From: Nodularia sphaerocarpa UHCC 0038
GTDB lineage: Bacteria; Cyanobacteriota; Cyanobacteriia; Cyanobacteriales; Nostocaceae
Reading direction: 5' to 3'
Length of the DNA stretch: 64,000 nucleotides
Assembly: GCF_022376295.1 (NCBI RefSeq)
Contig: NZ_CP060140.1
Span: 4,902,356-4,966,355 of the forward strand
Part shown: piece after piece, positions 51,495 through 61,020 of the stretch
Layout of the letters: every line of letters begins with the position of its first letter
Numbering within the stretch: position 1 is the stretch's first letter
Translations under genes and position numbers: made by a program
Notes under the pieces: generated by a model
Told to the model about the DNA's origin: nothing
Seen by the model: the letters and a program-made list of their open reading frames with translations, nothing else
Database searches by the model: none

Positions 51495-53306
51495 TTAACT
51501 TTGATCTAAGCGCAGCACAGCCATAAAAGCTTCCTGGGGTACATCGACCGTACCGACAGATTTCATCCGCTTTTTACCTTTGGCTTGTTTCTGCAAAAGT
51601 TTCTTTTTCCGGCTGATGTCCCCACCGTAGCACTTCGCTAGTACGTCTTTTCGCAAAGCTGGGATGTGTTCACTAGCAATGACTTTACTGCCAATTGATG
51701 CCTGAATTGGGACTTTAAATTGATGGCGAGGAATCAGTTCTTTGAGTTTTTCGGCCATTGACCGTCCCATGTTATAGGCTTTATCTCGGTGAACAATCAT
51801 GGCTAAGGAATCAACGGGATCGCCATTAATCATAATATCCAGCTTCACCAAGGGATTCTCACGGTAGCCGATAATATGATATTCCATACTGGCATAACCG
51901 CGCGATCGCGACTTCATCTGGTCAAAAAAGTCGGTAACAACTTCCGCCAAAGGTAATTCATAAGTCAGGGTGGTACGTCCTTGGGCGAGATATTTCATAT
52001 CTTTGAAAACGCCGCGCCGATTTTGCGACAATTCCATCAAACTACCAACGTAGGTTTCCGGCGTAATCATTTCTACTTGGACATAAGGTTCCTCAATTTT
52101 TTGACGCTCATTGGGACCCGGTAAGCGGCTGGGATTGTCTATATACAGTTCTTCACCCGCGTTCGTCACCACCCGATAAACTACTGAAGGTGCTGTAATA
52201 ATTAAATCTAGGTCGTACTCTCGTTCTAAACGTTCCTGGACAATTTCCATGTGCAGTAATCCCAAGAACCCACAGCGAAAGCCAAAGCCCATCGCGCTAG
52301 AAGTTTCTGGTTCGTATTTGAGAGCCGCATCATTGAGTTCCAGTTTACCTAACGCTTCCCGCAAGTCTTCAAACTGGTCAGCATCAATGGGGAACATCCC
52401 ACAAAATACCATTGGTTTGGCTTCTGTGTAACCCGGTAAGGGTGATACAGCTTTAGCTTTCGTTAAGGTAATGGTATCTCCCACTCGCGCATCGGCTACA
52501 GCTTTAATGGCTGCGGCAAAATATCCGACTTCCCCAGCGTGGAGTTCTTCAACTTGCATTTCTGTGGGAGAAAGCACGCCTAACTCATCAATGACGTATT
52601 CTTTCTCGGATGCCATCAAATAAACGCGATCGCCTTTTTTGATTGTGCCATCCATCACCCGAAAATAAACAATTACTCCCCTGTAGGTGTCGTAATAGCT
52701 ATCAAAAATCAATGCCCGTAATGGTGCATCTAGAGTGTCTTTCGGTGGTGTGATCCGCTCGACAACTGCTTCTAAGATTTCATTAATGCCAATGCCCTCT
52801 TTGGCAGAAGCCAGAATAGCACCACTACAATCTAAACCAATAATTTCTTCGATTTCGGCAATTACCCGGTCTGGTTCTGCCCCAGGCAAATCGATTTTGT
52901 TTAAAACCGGAATAATTTCCAGGTTATTTTCTAAAGCCAAATACAAATTGGCTAAAGTTTGCGCCTCCACACCTTGAGAAGCATCTACCACTAACAGCGC
53001 GCCTTCACAAGCCACAAGGCTGCGGGACACCTCATAAGAAAAATCCACGTGACCGGGAGTATCAATTAAATTTAATACATACTCCTGACCATCCTTGGCC
53101 TTGTAGTTCATCCGGGCAGCTTGCAGCTTAATTGTAATGCCGCGCTCCCGTTCAAGATCCATGTTATCGAGGAACTGTTCCTTCATTTTGCGCTCATCTA
53201 CAGTGCCAGTGGCTTGCAGTAAGCGATCAGCGAGGGTAGATTTCCCGTGGTCAATGTGAGCAATAATACAAAAATTGCGAATGCGATCTGCGGGAACATC
53301 AGTCAT
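51495..53306 (-). CDS. lepA: Elongation factor 4 (LepA)
   Basis: The 603-residue product is LepA, the translational GTPase that acts on stalled or mistranslocated ribosomes. G1 is AHIDHGKSTL, the switch region is ERERGITIKLQAARM, G3 is DTPGHVDFSYEVSR, G4 is NKIDLPGA. The LepA-specific C-terminal domain with GGDISRKKKLLQKQAKGKKR is complete. Start ATG at 53306. Length and motifs are normal. Confidence 0.98.
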   Translation of the reverse strand: MTDVPADRIRNFCIIAHIDHGKSTLADRLLQATGTVDERKMKEQFLDNMDLERERGITIKLQAARMNYKAKDGQEYVLNLIDTPGHVDFSYEVSRSLVACEGALLVVDASQGVEAQTLANLYLALENNLEIIPVLNKIDLPGAEPDRVIAEIEEIIGLDCSGAILASAKEGIGINEILEAVVERITPPKDTLDAPLRALIFDSYYDTYRGVIVYFRVMDGTIKKGDRVYLMASEKEYVIDELGVLSPTEMQVEELHAGEVGYFAAAIKAVADARVGDTITLTKAKAVSPLPGYTEAKPMVFCGMFPIDADQFEDLREALGKLELNDAALKYEPETSSAMGFGFRCGFLGLLHMEIVQERLEREYDLDLIITAPSVVYRVVTNAGEELYIDNPSRLPGPNERQKIEEPYVQVEMITPETYVGSLMELSQNRRGVFKDMKYLAQGRTTLTYELPLAEVVTDFFDQMKSRSRGYASMEYHIIGYRENPLVKLDIMINGDPVDSLAMIVHRDKAYNMGRSMAEKLKELIPRHQFKVPIQASIGSKVIASEHIPALRKDVLAKCYGGDISRKKKLLQKQAKGKKRMKSVGTVDVPQEAFMAVLRLDQS

Positions 53307-53809
53307 ATACTATCTTTGCTGAAGCAGCAACCAAAGTTAAACAAGAAATTTACTTCATATATTTTAATGCTTTCTTAGCCAAGACGCTGTTTTGGGAGAA
53401 TTAATCAGTTTTTTTGCCTCTGCACCCCTACTTTGCCTTGACTGCACCGATTTTAGATTTTAGATTTGGGATTTGGAAAAATATAAAGTCTATTTTACAT
53501 TATGGGATTGACCAATCAGGAGCGTACAATAAATATATGTCAGTAAATAATGTAGAGTTCGTGGGCTGTTACACTGCGTAACTGCCTATAACTACTGATT
53601 TACTCACACAAATTCTAGAGCTGTTGTCTAGCGAGTTTGATCACATTTACCATTTAATACCAAATGCTGTTAATTTGGTGGGATTTTTGGGAACTATCTA
53701 ATTGTGCAGTAAATTTGCACTTTCACAGTAGTTAGTCAACTCACCCGAATGGTAAATCATCACCGGGCGACAAAGCTTTAGAGGCAACAATCTCTGAGTA
53801 TAGAAACTT
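53307..53809. other. Divergent intergenic region
   Basis: About 500 bases between divergent lepA and the small RHH gene. At 53451-53475 there is the GATTTTAGATTTTAGATTTGG repeat. The segment near 53530-53620 includes imperfect short palindromes (GTTACACTGCGTAAC). No gene is seen. Confidence 0.45.
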
Positions 53810-54046
53810 ATGAATATGAAAGAGAAAGCTACCGGAGCGGAGCAAAGACGATCCGACAAGGTAGAAATCGCTGTCCGCCTGGACTCGGAGTTAGTGGAGC
53901 AAATTCAGCACTTAACCAACGATCCTAGTAAAGTGATTGAAGTGGCGATTCGTCAATGGTTGCGCGGTGAGGTTCCCAGAGATGATGAACTGACACGCAC
54001 CCCTCGTCGCATACCTGTTCCACCAAGGGGTGAATGGAATGATTGA
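53810..54046 (+). CDS. Small ribbon-helix-helix protein
   Basis: The 78-residue product has a MetJ/Arc-like pattern: KVEIAVRLDSELVEQIQHLT (strand then helix), then KVIEVAIRQWLRGE (second helix). The tail after position 55 is basic and proline-rich (RTPRRIPVPPRGEW). A dimer would bind DNA. No toxin gene is adjacent, so it is not an evident antitoxin. It precedes a histidine kinase gene on the same strand by 179 bases. Confidence 0.7.
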   Translation: MNMKEKATGAEQRRSDKVEIAVRLDSELVEQIQHLTNDPSKVIEVAIRQWLRGEVPRDDELTRTPRRIPVPPRGEWND

Positions 54047-54225
54047 CATTAATAAACAACTTGTAAATAGAAAATGAAAAAAAGGTAAAGTTTGTCAATG
54101 TAGATGCAATAAACGCCAAAATACCGAATGTAAGGATGCGAAAGCTGTAATAATTTACGCCAAATTTTTTTGACCAGCTTGAGCAAAACCGTTTTGAGTT
54201 GCCATTTGTCTATCCAACTCGATTA

Positions 54226-55989
54226 ATGACTATTACTGCTAATTCCCAATTGCCGAACTTATTTTCCCAAAATCTGGACTACTCAACCCATAAAACCGAT
54301 GGCTCCTGGCCAAATCTCGGTTCCGAGTTGGTGTACACGCAAGATGGGGCGGGACGCTACCTGACATTTTATTGGCAGCATAGCGAACTGTTAGGGTTAA
54401 ACCCCAAGCAAATAGTTAATCAGTGTAATGAGGATGAAATTTTTGTCCCTGTAGACAATGGTGCTTATTTAGAACGGTTGCACCAGATTTTAAATACTTT
54501 GGTGCCGGAAAAGTTTCAATGCTGGTTTAGCTACCGCCAAGAATTGTTTGAGTTGGAGTTGGTAATTTCCCCAATAATGCCGCAATTAGGAACCGTTGCC
54601 ACTACAGTTTTAGTAATGGGACGCTTATTGCAATCTATACCCAACAAACAAGAAGTTAAGGCCAAACCACAAGAACTTACACAGGTAGAATTGGCTTTAA
54701 GTTTACTGCGTCATGCCGGACGAACCCAGCAATACCAGAAACTGGTAAATAAAATTACCAGAAATATTCGGCGTACCTTGGATTTAGATATTATTTGGCA
54801 AAAAACAGTTGACAGTTTGGGGAAAGCGCTACGGCTAGAGCGCTGCATTATCTGTCCTTACCAGCCCTCTAGTTCTAGAGTCAGTGTAATAGCAGAGTAT
54901 CATCAGCCAGACCGTAGTTCGATGCTTGGCTTAGAAATAGATGTAACTTCTGAGCCAGCCTTTGCTCAGGCTTTGGCAACCCTAGAACCGATAGTCATGG
55001 AGGTTTCGGGGTATAATCTGTTTCACCAGCACAAAATTTTAGTGGTAGCTACTTGCTATCAAGACCAAGCCAATGGACTGATTGCCATCAGTCTCAGGGA
55101 TGAATTGGACGAGTTGACAGATGCAGAACTAGAATTAGCAAAAGAGTTTGCTGATCAGTTGGGTACAGCGATCGCTCATGCTACTTTATATAAAGAATTA
55201 GAAGCCGCGCGGCAAAAAGCCGAAGCCGCCTCCCGCCTCAAAAGCGAATTTCTGGCTAATGTCTCCCATGAAATTCGCACTCCCCTCAACGGCATGATCG
55301 GATTTTTGAAGCTGATTTTAGAAGGGATGGCAGATGATCCTGAAGAACAACATCAGTTCATCACAGAAGCCCATCATCTATCAATCCATCTGCTGAATAT
55401 TATTAACGATATCTTAGATATAGCCAAAATCGAAGCCGGCAAAATGGAGCTTGTTTGCTCTCCAGTCAAGCTGAATGAGCTATTTGAAGATGTAGAAAAT
55501 TTTCTGCGTCCCCAAGCCGAGTCTAGAAACCTCAGCTTTCGCATGGATAGGCTTCCCACCTGCGATGAAATTATTGTCCAAGGAAATTACCAACGACTGC
55601 TACAAGTCATGCTCAACTTGGCGAACAATGCCATCAAATTCACCCACGAAGGCGGTATCACCGTCAGCGCTGATTTAGTCTTGAAGAAGGCGAAATTTAA
55701 AGCTCAGGAATTTCCAGGAATGGTGAGGGTAAGAGTAGCCGATACAGGTATCGGTGTTTCCCTGGACAAACAAGATAAACTATTTCAATTATTCTCTCAG
55801 GTGGATGGTTCTCGGACTCGGCAGTATGGCGGTACAGGTTTGGGACTGGCGATATCCCAGAAGCTGATAGAAGCTATGGGTGGTGAAGTACATTTTTACA
55901 GTCTCGGCGAAGGACTTGGTTCCACAGTCACTTTCACAGTACCTCTGTATCAGCAACCAGTCTTAGTTTCTTCTGATGATAACGATTGA
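54226..55989 (+). CDS. PAS-GAF sensor histidine kinase
   Basis: The frame is open from a TTG at 54199, but the ATG at 54226 (MTITANSQLPNLFSQN) is the likely start and gives 587 residues. A PAS-like domain (about 25-120, YTQDGAGRYLTFYWQHSELLGL) is followed by a GAF domain (about 195-340) and a canonical kinase core: the H-box SEFLANVSHEIRTPLNGM, N-box NLANNAIKFTHEG, G1 VADTGIGV, F-box and G2 GTGLGLAISQKL. No receiver domain or transmembrane helix, so it is a cytosolic sensor. Unlike the kinase-like protein at 29485-31548 all catalytic residues are present. The response regulator is not nearby. Confidence 0.93.
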   Translation: MTITANSQLPNLFSQNLDYSTHKTDGSWPNLGSELVYTQDGAGRYLTFYWQHSELLGLNPKQIVNQCNEDEIFVPVDNGAYLERLHQILNTLVPEKFQCWFSYRQELFELELVISPIMPQLGTVATTVLVMGRLLQSIPNKQEVKAKPQELTQVELALSLLRHAGRTQQYQKLVNKITRNIRRTLDLDIIWQKTVDSLGKALRLERCIICPYQPSSSRVSVIAEYHQPDRSSMLGLEIDVTSEPAFAQALATLEPIVMEVSGYNLFHQHKILVVATCYQDQANGLIAISLRDELDELTDAELELAKEFADQLGTAIAHATLYKELEAARQKAEAASRLKSEFLANVSHEIRTPLNGMIGFLKLILEGMADDPEEQHQFITEAHHLSIHLLNIINDILDIAKIEAGKMELVCSPVKLNELFEDVENFLRPQAESRNLSFRMDRLPTCDEIIVQGNYQRLLQVMLNLANNAIKFTHEGGITVSADLVLKKAKFKAQEFPGMVRVRVADTGIGVSLDKQDKLFQLFSQVDGSRTRQYGGTGLGLAISQKLIEAMGGEVHFYSLGEGLGSTVTFTVPLYQQPVLVSSDDND

Positions 55990-56048
55990 AATTATTGGCG
56001 TTGCTGATTTGAAGTATGAACAGGATTTGTGATCATGTCAAAACCCCT

Positions 56049-56122
56049 GTAGAGACGTTCCATGGAACGTCTCTACATTTTTCCATAGAACGTCTCTACA
56101 TTTTTCCATAGAACGTCTCTAC
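56049..56122. repeat. Perfect 28-bp palindrome followed by two 23-bp tandem copies
   Basis: GTAGAGACGTTCCATGGAAC-GTCTCTAC (56049-56076) is a perfect inverted repeat. It is followed by two exact copies of a 23-base unit (ATTTTTCCATAGAACGTCTC with TAC) at 56077-56099 and 56100-56122, each carrying the right arm. The left arm can thus pair with any of three right arms. It lies in the ~345-base gap after the histidine kinase gene. Confidence 0.9.
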
Positions 56123-56335
56123 ATTTAAATTCATACTTGGTTTGAGCAACGGCAAATTATTTATCTGTCAAGTTTCGTCTGCTACTATACCAGCAGGTGT
56201 TGATTTGCGAGTCATGAATGCTTGACTATTCGCTTTTAAACTCTGGTCAACACACAATATAGCGACAATTGTATCTAAAATTAAGTTAACAAACTTTGAA
56301 TATCAAAATTTTCCTACCCAAAGAGGTCTCACACA

Positions 56336-56566
56336 ATGGAACTGACAATTGAAAACGTCGAAACAGTCTTAGATGAAATGCGCCCTTACTTGATGTCTGA
56401 TGGCGGTAACGTGGAACTTGTCGAACTTGATGGGCCGATTGTGAAACTGCGGTTACAAGGTGCTTGTGGTTCTTGTCCTAGTTCCGCAATGACCTTGAGA
56501 ATGGGTATTGAACGTCGCCTGAAGGAAATGATTCCCGAAATCGCCGAAATTGAGCAAGTAATCTAG
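56336..56566 (+). CDS. nfu: NifU C-terminal-domain iron-sulfur scaffold (Nfu)
   Basis: The 76-residue product is the stand-alone Nfu domain: MRPYLMSDGGNVELVELDG, then GACGSCPSSAMTLRMGIERRLKE. The CxxC pair in CGSCPS binds a transient [4Fe-4S] cluster on a dimer and passes it to target proteins, in particular photosystem I in cyanobacteria. The length is exactly that of the cyanobacterial family. The AAGAGGTC site precedes the ATG. It is probably an independent unit. Confidence 0.95.
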   Translation: MELTIENVETVLDEMRPYLMSDGGNVELVELDGPIVKLRLQGACGSCPSSAMTLRMGIERRLKEMIPEIAEIEQVI

Positions 56567-56803
56567 CCCCGCAAGGCGTTCGTCAAAATTCAAAAGTTTA
56601 CCCTGAGCTTAGTCGTTCGCGTAGCGTCTCGCAGAGAAGGGTCAAAATTCAAAAGGCTTGTATTTTGGGATTTTGCACTTTTGGAAATGGTATACCGATT
56701 GACGCGATGCTGTATTACTGGTTGGGGTGATGGGAAAAACGGGAATAACCAATGCCCCAGACTCCATTACCCATGCCCAATTCCCCATTTAATATCATTT
56801 AGT
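56567..56803. repeat. Gap with small dispersed repeat
   Basis: The bases 56608-56640 (TAGTCGTTCGCGTAGCGTCT-CGCAGAGAAGG) are a small palindromic repeat, flanked on both sides by GTCAAAATTCAAAAG (56582-56596 and 56641-56655), a pattern left by an insertion that duplicated or used flanking bases. The open reading frame that precedes the GH57 start covers 56681-56803 but reads through repeat sequence. Confidence 0.6.
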
Positions 56804-59038
56804 ATGTCTCATCCATTACATATCGCTTTTATCTGGCATCAACACCAGCCTCTGTACAAGTCCCCTAACAGAGGCGTTTCAGTTTCTACCAGTCAGCATT
56901 ACCAATTGCCTTGGGTACGATTGCATGGAACCAAGGATTATTTAGATTTAATATTAATTCTGGAAAAGTATCCGAAGTTACACCAGACAGTAAATTTAGT
57001 CCCATCCCTCATATTACAACTGGAAGATTATATTGCAGGCACGGCTTTTGACCCGTATCTCACGGCTAGTTTGACACCAGATGCCCAAATAACTCAGGCA
57101 CAACGAGAGTTTATTATCCAACACTTTTTTGATGCCAATCACCATACTTTAATTGACCCCCATCCCCGCTATGGCGAGTTATATTCCCAAAGACAGGAAA
57201 AAGGTCAAGCTTGGTGTTTGGCTAATTGGCAATTGCCAGATTACAGCGATTTGCTGGCTTGGCACAATTTGGCCTGGATTGATCCTTTATTTTGGGATGA
57301 CCCGGAAATTGCTGCTTGGTTAAAGCAAGGTCGTAATTTTACTTTAAGCGATCGCCAGCGCATATATTCCAAACAGCGCGAAATTCTGAGTCGCATCATT
57401 CCCCAACACCGGAAAATGCAAGCCACAGGGCAGCTAGAAGTCACCACAACGCCCTACACTCACCCAATTTTGCCCTTACTAGCTGATACCAACTCTGGGC
57501 AAGTAGCAGTGCCTTCTATGACACTACCTCACCATCGGTTTCAGTGGGTCGAAGACATTCCTCGCCACTTGCGTAAAGCTTGGGAATTATATACAGAGCG
57601 TTTTGGGCAAGAACCACGGGGTTTATGGCCTTCAGAACAATCAGTCAGCCCGGAAATTCTGCCCTATATTGTTAAACAAGGCTTTAAGTGGATTTGCTCA
57701 GATGAAGCGGTTTTGGGGTGGTCGTTGAAACAATTCTTTCACCGAGATGGGGCAGGTAACGTCGAGGAAGCAGAATTATTATACAAACCCTATCGCTTAG
57801 AAACTCCAGCCGGTGATGTAGACATTGTATTTCGTGACCACAGATTATCAGATTTAATTGGCTTTACCTACAGTTCAATGCCACCCAAAGAAGCAGCAGC
57901 TGACTTGGTGGGACATCTACAGGCGATCGCTAAAATGCAAAGAGAAAGCGACAGCGAACAACCGTGGCTAGTCACCATTGCCTTAGACGGGGAAAACTGC
58001 TGGGAATATTATCCCCAAGACGGCAAACCCTTTTTAGAAGCATTATATCACAATTTAAGCAACGAACCCCATCTCAAACTCGTCACAGTCTCAGAATTTC
58101 TCGAACAATTTCCCGCCACTGCAACCATTCCCGGAGAACAGCTACATAGTGGTTCTTGGGTAGATGGTAGCTTCACCACCTGGATAGGAGACCCCGCCAA
58201 AAATCGCGCCTGGGACTACCTCACCCACGCCAGGGAAACACTAGCAAAACATCCAGAAGCCACCGAAGAAAGCAACCCAGCCGCATGGGAATCCTTATAC
58301 GCCGCCGAAGGTTCCGATTGGTTCTGGTGGTTTGGTGAAGGACATTCTTCCAATCAGGATGCCATTTTCGACCAATTATTTCGCGAACACCTGTTAGGAA
58401 TTTACCAAGCCTTAAATGAACCCGCACCATCTTATCTCAGGGAACCATTAGAAGTTCATGAATCAAGAGCTAACCATAAGCCAGAAGGCTTTATTCATCC
58501 CGTCATTGATGGTAAGGGTGATGAACAGGACTGGGACAAAGGCGGACGCATAGAAATTGGCGGCGCGAGGGGAACCATGCACAACAGCAGCCTGATTCAG
58601 CGACTTTGGTATGGAGTAGACCACCTGAATTTCTATGTGCGGGTAGACTTTAAAAATGGTGTTGTTCCAGGAAAGGATTTACCCCAAGAGTTAAATTTAT
58701 TGTGGTTCTATCCTGATAGAACAATGCACAATAGCCCCATTCCCATCGCAGATTTGCCAGATATTGCGCCACTTAATTACCATTACCACCACCATCTAGA
58801 AATTAACTTACTCACGCAATCAATCCAGTTTCAGGAAGCTGGAGAACATTATCAATGGCATCCCCGTGTTAGCCGCGCCCAGGTTGCTTTAGATACTTGT
58901 TTAGAAATTGCAGTCCCGTGGGCTGATTTGCAAATTTCGCCAGATTATCCCCTGCGTCTGGTTTTAGTTCTCGCCGATGAAGCAGGTTTTCGTGACTATG
59001 TGCCAGAAAACGGTTTAATTCCCATTGAAGTTCCTTAA
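56804..59038 (+). CDS. Glycoside hydrolase family 57 enzyme
   Basis: The frame is open from 56681; the start is placed at the ATG at 56804 because MSHPLHIAFIWHQHQPLY is the family's own N-terminus. The 744-residue product has the GH57 regions: HQHQP, the nucleophile glutamate in RGLWPSEQSVSPE, DEAVLGWS and the acid in IALDGENCWEYY. The C-terminal ~200 residues (PEGFIHPVIDGKGDEQDWD onward) form a beta-rich domain like those of amylopullulanases. It probably acts on glycogen or other alpha-glucans in the cytoplasm. Activity (amylase, pullulanase or glucanotransferase) cannot be fixed from sequence. Confidence 0.9.
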   Translation: MSHPLHIAFIWHQHQPLYKSPNRGVSVSTSQHYQLPWVRLHGTKDYLDLILILEKYPKLHQTVNLVPSLILQLEDYIAGTAFDPYLTASLTPDAQITQAQREFIIQHFFDANHHTLIDPHPRYGELYSQRQEKGQAWCLANWQLPDYSDLLAWHNLAWIDPLFWDDPEIAAWLKQGRNFTLSDRQRIYSKQREILSRIIPQHRKMQATGQLEVTTTPYTHPILPLLADTNSGQVAVPSMTLPHHRFQWVEDIPRHLRKAWELYTERFGQEPRGLWPSEQSVSPEILPYIVKQGFKWICSDEAVLGWSLKQFFHRDGAGNVEEAELLYKPYRLETPAGDVDIVFRDHRLSDLIGFTYSSMPPKEAAADLVGHLQAIAKMQRESDSEQPWLVTIALDGENCWEYYPQDGKPFLEALYHNLSNEPHLKLVTVSEFLEQFPATATIPGEQLHSGSWVDGSFTTWIGDPAKNRAWDYLTHARETLAKHPEATEESNPAAWESLYAAEGSDWFWWFGEGHSSNQDAIFDQLFREHLLGIYQALNEPAPSYLREPLEVHESRANHKPEGFIHPVIDGKGDEQDWDKGGRIEIGGARGTMHNSSLIQRLWYGVDHLNFYVRVDFKNGVVPGKDLPQELNLLWFYPDRTMHNSPIPIADLPDIAPLNYHYHHHLEINLLTQSIQFQEAGEHYQWHPRVSRAQVALDTCLEIAVPWADLQISPDYPLRLVLVLADEAGFRDYVPENGLIPIEVP

Positions 59039-59153
59039 ATTCTCAATTCCGCTTATTTTGAGGTGGGTACTGAGGAAGTTAGGAACCACAGATGCACACA
59101 GATGAACACAGATTAATTAAGGGATTTCCCAGAAATAAATCATCGCCTCTTGT

Positions 59154-59212
59154 GGGGAGGGCAAAGATGTCCGCCCTGATTACGGGACGGGTGGGGACAC
59201 CCATCCCACAAG
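59154..59212. repeat. Dispersed repeat 'GGGCAAAGATG...CCCACAAG'
   Basis: GGGGAGGGCAAAGATGTCCG-CCC and GGTGGGGACACCCATCCCACAAG form two overlapping hairpins. Related sequences occur at 36430-36456, 48712-48730 and 51365-51378. The preceding 59093-59120 holds the ACAGATGCACACAGATGAAC repeat. Confidence 0.6.
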
Positions 59213-59244
59213 AAAATTTGAGTTGAATGAAAAGCTTTGTTTGT

Positions 59245-60825
59245 TTAACGTACCTCTTTCAAACTATCAACTTGTTTAGTAAACATTTCCGTAAATAGAC
59301 TCATAACTGTACGTTCTTCACGTACTTTAATATTAGCGACAATGGACATTCCTGACTGTAAAGAGATATTTTTACCGTTAATATCTAAATATTGTTTATC
59401 CAAACTAATTGTTGCGGGAAATCTATAAAATTTATATGTTTCATCTGGTGGTAACGCATCTGAACCTATACTAATTACTTGTCCTTTAATATCCCCAAAC
59501 TGGCTGAAAGGAAAGGAGTCAATTCTCACATCTGTATGCATTCCTTCCCGCACAAAACCAATATCTTTATTGGTAATAAAAACCTCAGCAATAAATTTAT
59601 CTTCAGGGACAATTTGTAAGACTTCTTGACTAGCATTAGCCACAAACCCTGGGTTTTTTGCTTGTAAGTCAAAAATTGTTCCCGCCACGGGAGCGCGCAG
59701 TTCTTGATATTCAAAGTTTAACTGCGCTTGAGAAACTTTACTATTTAAATCTGCTAATGTTTGTTCATTACTTAGCACAATTCTCATGAATTGGCTATCA
59801 ATTTCGGCAATACGTTTTTTATTCTCAGCGATTTTTTCTAAGACATTTTTACCAGAAGCAGCCACAGTATTTTTATGTTCCTGCTGTCCTTGCTGAATTC
59901 CCAACTGTAGACGTTGCTGTTCTTCGTCTAATTGTGCAATTTCGGCTGTGAGGGTTTGTACTTGTTGTTGCTGATTGAGATATTGAAGCTGAGAAATACC
60001 ACCTTCCTCAGCGAGGACTTTAATTTTATCTAAAATACCCTGTTGAATAGCTAAACTAGATTTAGTATTATTCTTTCTCACTTGTATTTGAGCAAGTTCT
60101 TTCTTCGTTTTCTCTACTTCTAACTGTCTTCCAGCAGAACGAGAATCAAATTCTCTTTGAGCAAATTGCAGACGTTTTTGTTCATCAACTCCTAAACCTG
60201 CAACTGTATTCAAGTTGCTTAATTCGGCACGTAACAATTCATTTTCTTTAATTAAAGCTGTCCTACTTTTCAAGAGAAATTCGGCATTTACTGGTAATTT
60301 ACCACTGGAAAATCCTAGTTCAGCTGCTGTGGTATAACTATTTGCCATTAACTGGCGATAAATTTGGTTTTCTGCCATTAACGCCGTACGAACCTTTTTT
60401 AAAGAATCTAATTCGGCAACTGTCGCAATGGTTTCAAAGGTGAGGAGCAAGTCTCCTGGCTTAACTTTTACTCCATCTTTGACATGAACAGTTTTGACGA
60501 CTCCACTCACAGGAGCTTGCACTTCTTTGACTGTTCCTTCTGGCTTGAGTTGTCCTGTAGCAGGCACTACTTGCTCAATTTTAGCGAAATACGCCCAAAT
60601 AATGCCAAAGCAAGCTAACCCAATTAAGGTCATCATAATTGTGCGTGACCAAATTGGAGATTGGCGTAACACAACTGATTGTTCAAAATTAGTATAGTTG
60701 GCATTTCCTAAAGGCTGATGAGGAGCCTTATTTAAAGATGTGAGTACCCGCGAATCTGGTTTGATACCGTTTTTTGGCTTACCGTTGCCATTATGACCGT
60801 TGCCATTGCCATTAAGTTGAATCAT
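59245..60825 (-). CDS. HlyD-family membrane fusion protein
   Basis: The 526-residue product has a short cytoplasmic N-terminus with asparagine-glycine repeats (NGNGNGHNGNGK), one transmembrane helix (IMMTLIGLACFGIIWAYFAK, about 65-85), a barrel-sandwich/lipoyl-like block (VQAPVSGVVKTVHVKDGVKVKPGDLLLTFE), a long coiled-coil hairpin (about 150-390, VEKTKKELAQIQVRKN) and the second half of the lipoyl block (YQELRAPVAGTIFDLQA). This is the periplasmic adaptor of a type I secretion system. It lies 195 bases downstream of the ABC component on the same strand. The outer-membrane TolC partner is not in the window. Confidence 0.93.
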   Translation of the reverse strand: MIQLNGNGNGHNGNGKPKNGIKPDSRVLTSLNKAPHQPLGNANYTNFEQSVVLRQSPIWSRTIMMTLIGLACFGIIWAYFAKIEQVVPATGQLKPEGTVKEVQAPVSGVVKTVHVKDGVKVKPGDLLLTFETIATVAELDSLKKVRTALMAENQIYRQLMANSYTTAAELGFSSGKLPVNAEFLLKSRTALIKENELLRAELSNLNTVAGLGVDEQKRLQFAQREFDSRSAGRQLEVEKTKKELAQIQVRKNNTKSSLAIQQGILDKIKVLAEEGGISQLQYLNQQQQVQTLTAEIAQLDEEQQRLQLGIQQGQQEHKNTVAASGKNVLEKIAENKKRIAEIDSQFMRIVLSNEQTLADLNSKVSQAQLNFEYQELRAPVAGTIFDLQAKNPGFVANASQEVLQIVPEDKFIAEVFITNKDIGFVREGMHTDVRIDSFPFSQFGDIKGQVISIGSDALPPDETYKFYRFPATISLDKQYLDINGKNISLQSGMSIVANIKVREERTVMSLFTEMFTKQVDSLKEVR

Positions 60826-60902
60826 GATGATTTTCTTTTTTTGTGGGAAAATTATTAATTAATAGAGTTACACCAATTATTTATGAGGCTGCATATTATT
60901 TC

Positions 60903-60991
60903 GACCCCACCCCCTACCCCCTACCCCGCAAGCGGGGAGGGGGTAAATCCGGTTCCCTCCCTGCTTGCACCGGAGGGTTAGGGTGGGGTTC
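60903..60991. repeat. Large palindromic repeat between the secretion genes
   Basis: GACCCCACCCCC and GGGTGGGGTTC pair as outer arms around CCCGCAAGCGGGGAGGGGG and an inner hairpin (CCGGTTCCCTCCCTGCTTGC). A related sequence, CCCCTCCTCGCTTGCGGGGA, occurs at 10831-10850. It may reduce read-through from the ABC gene into the HlyD gene. Confidence 0.6.
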
Positions 60992-61020
60992 ATTTTATGC
61001 ATCTTTATATTAAATTGGTA

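Noticed and set aside
56681..56803. Upstream start for the GH57 gene
   Set aside because: The first 41 codons have no similarity to GH57 proteins and cover repeat-derived DNA; the conserved start is at 56804.
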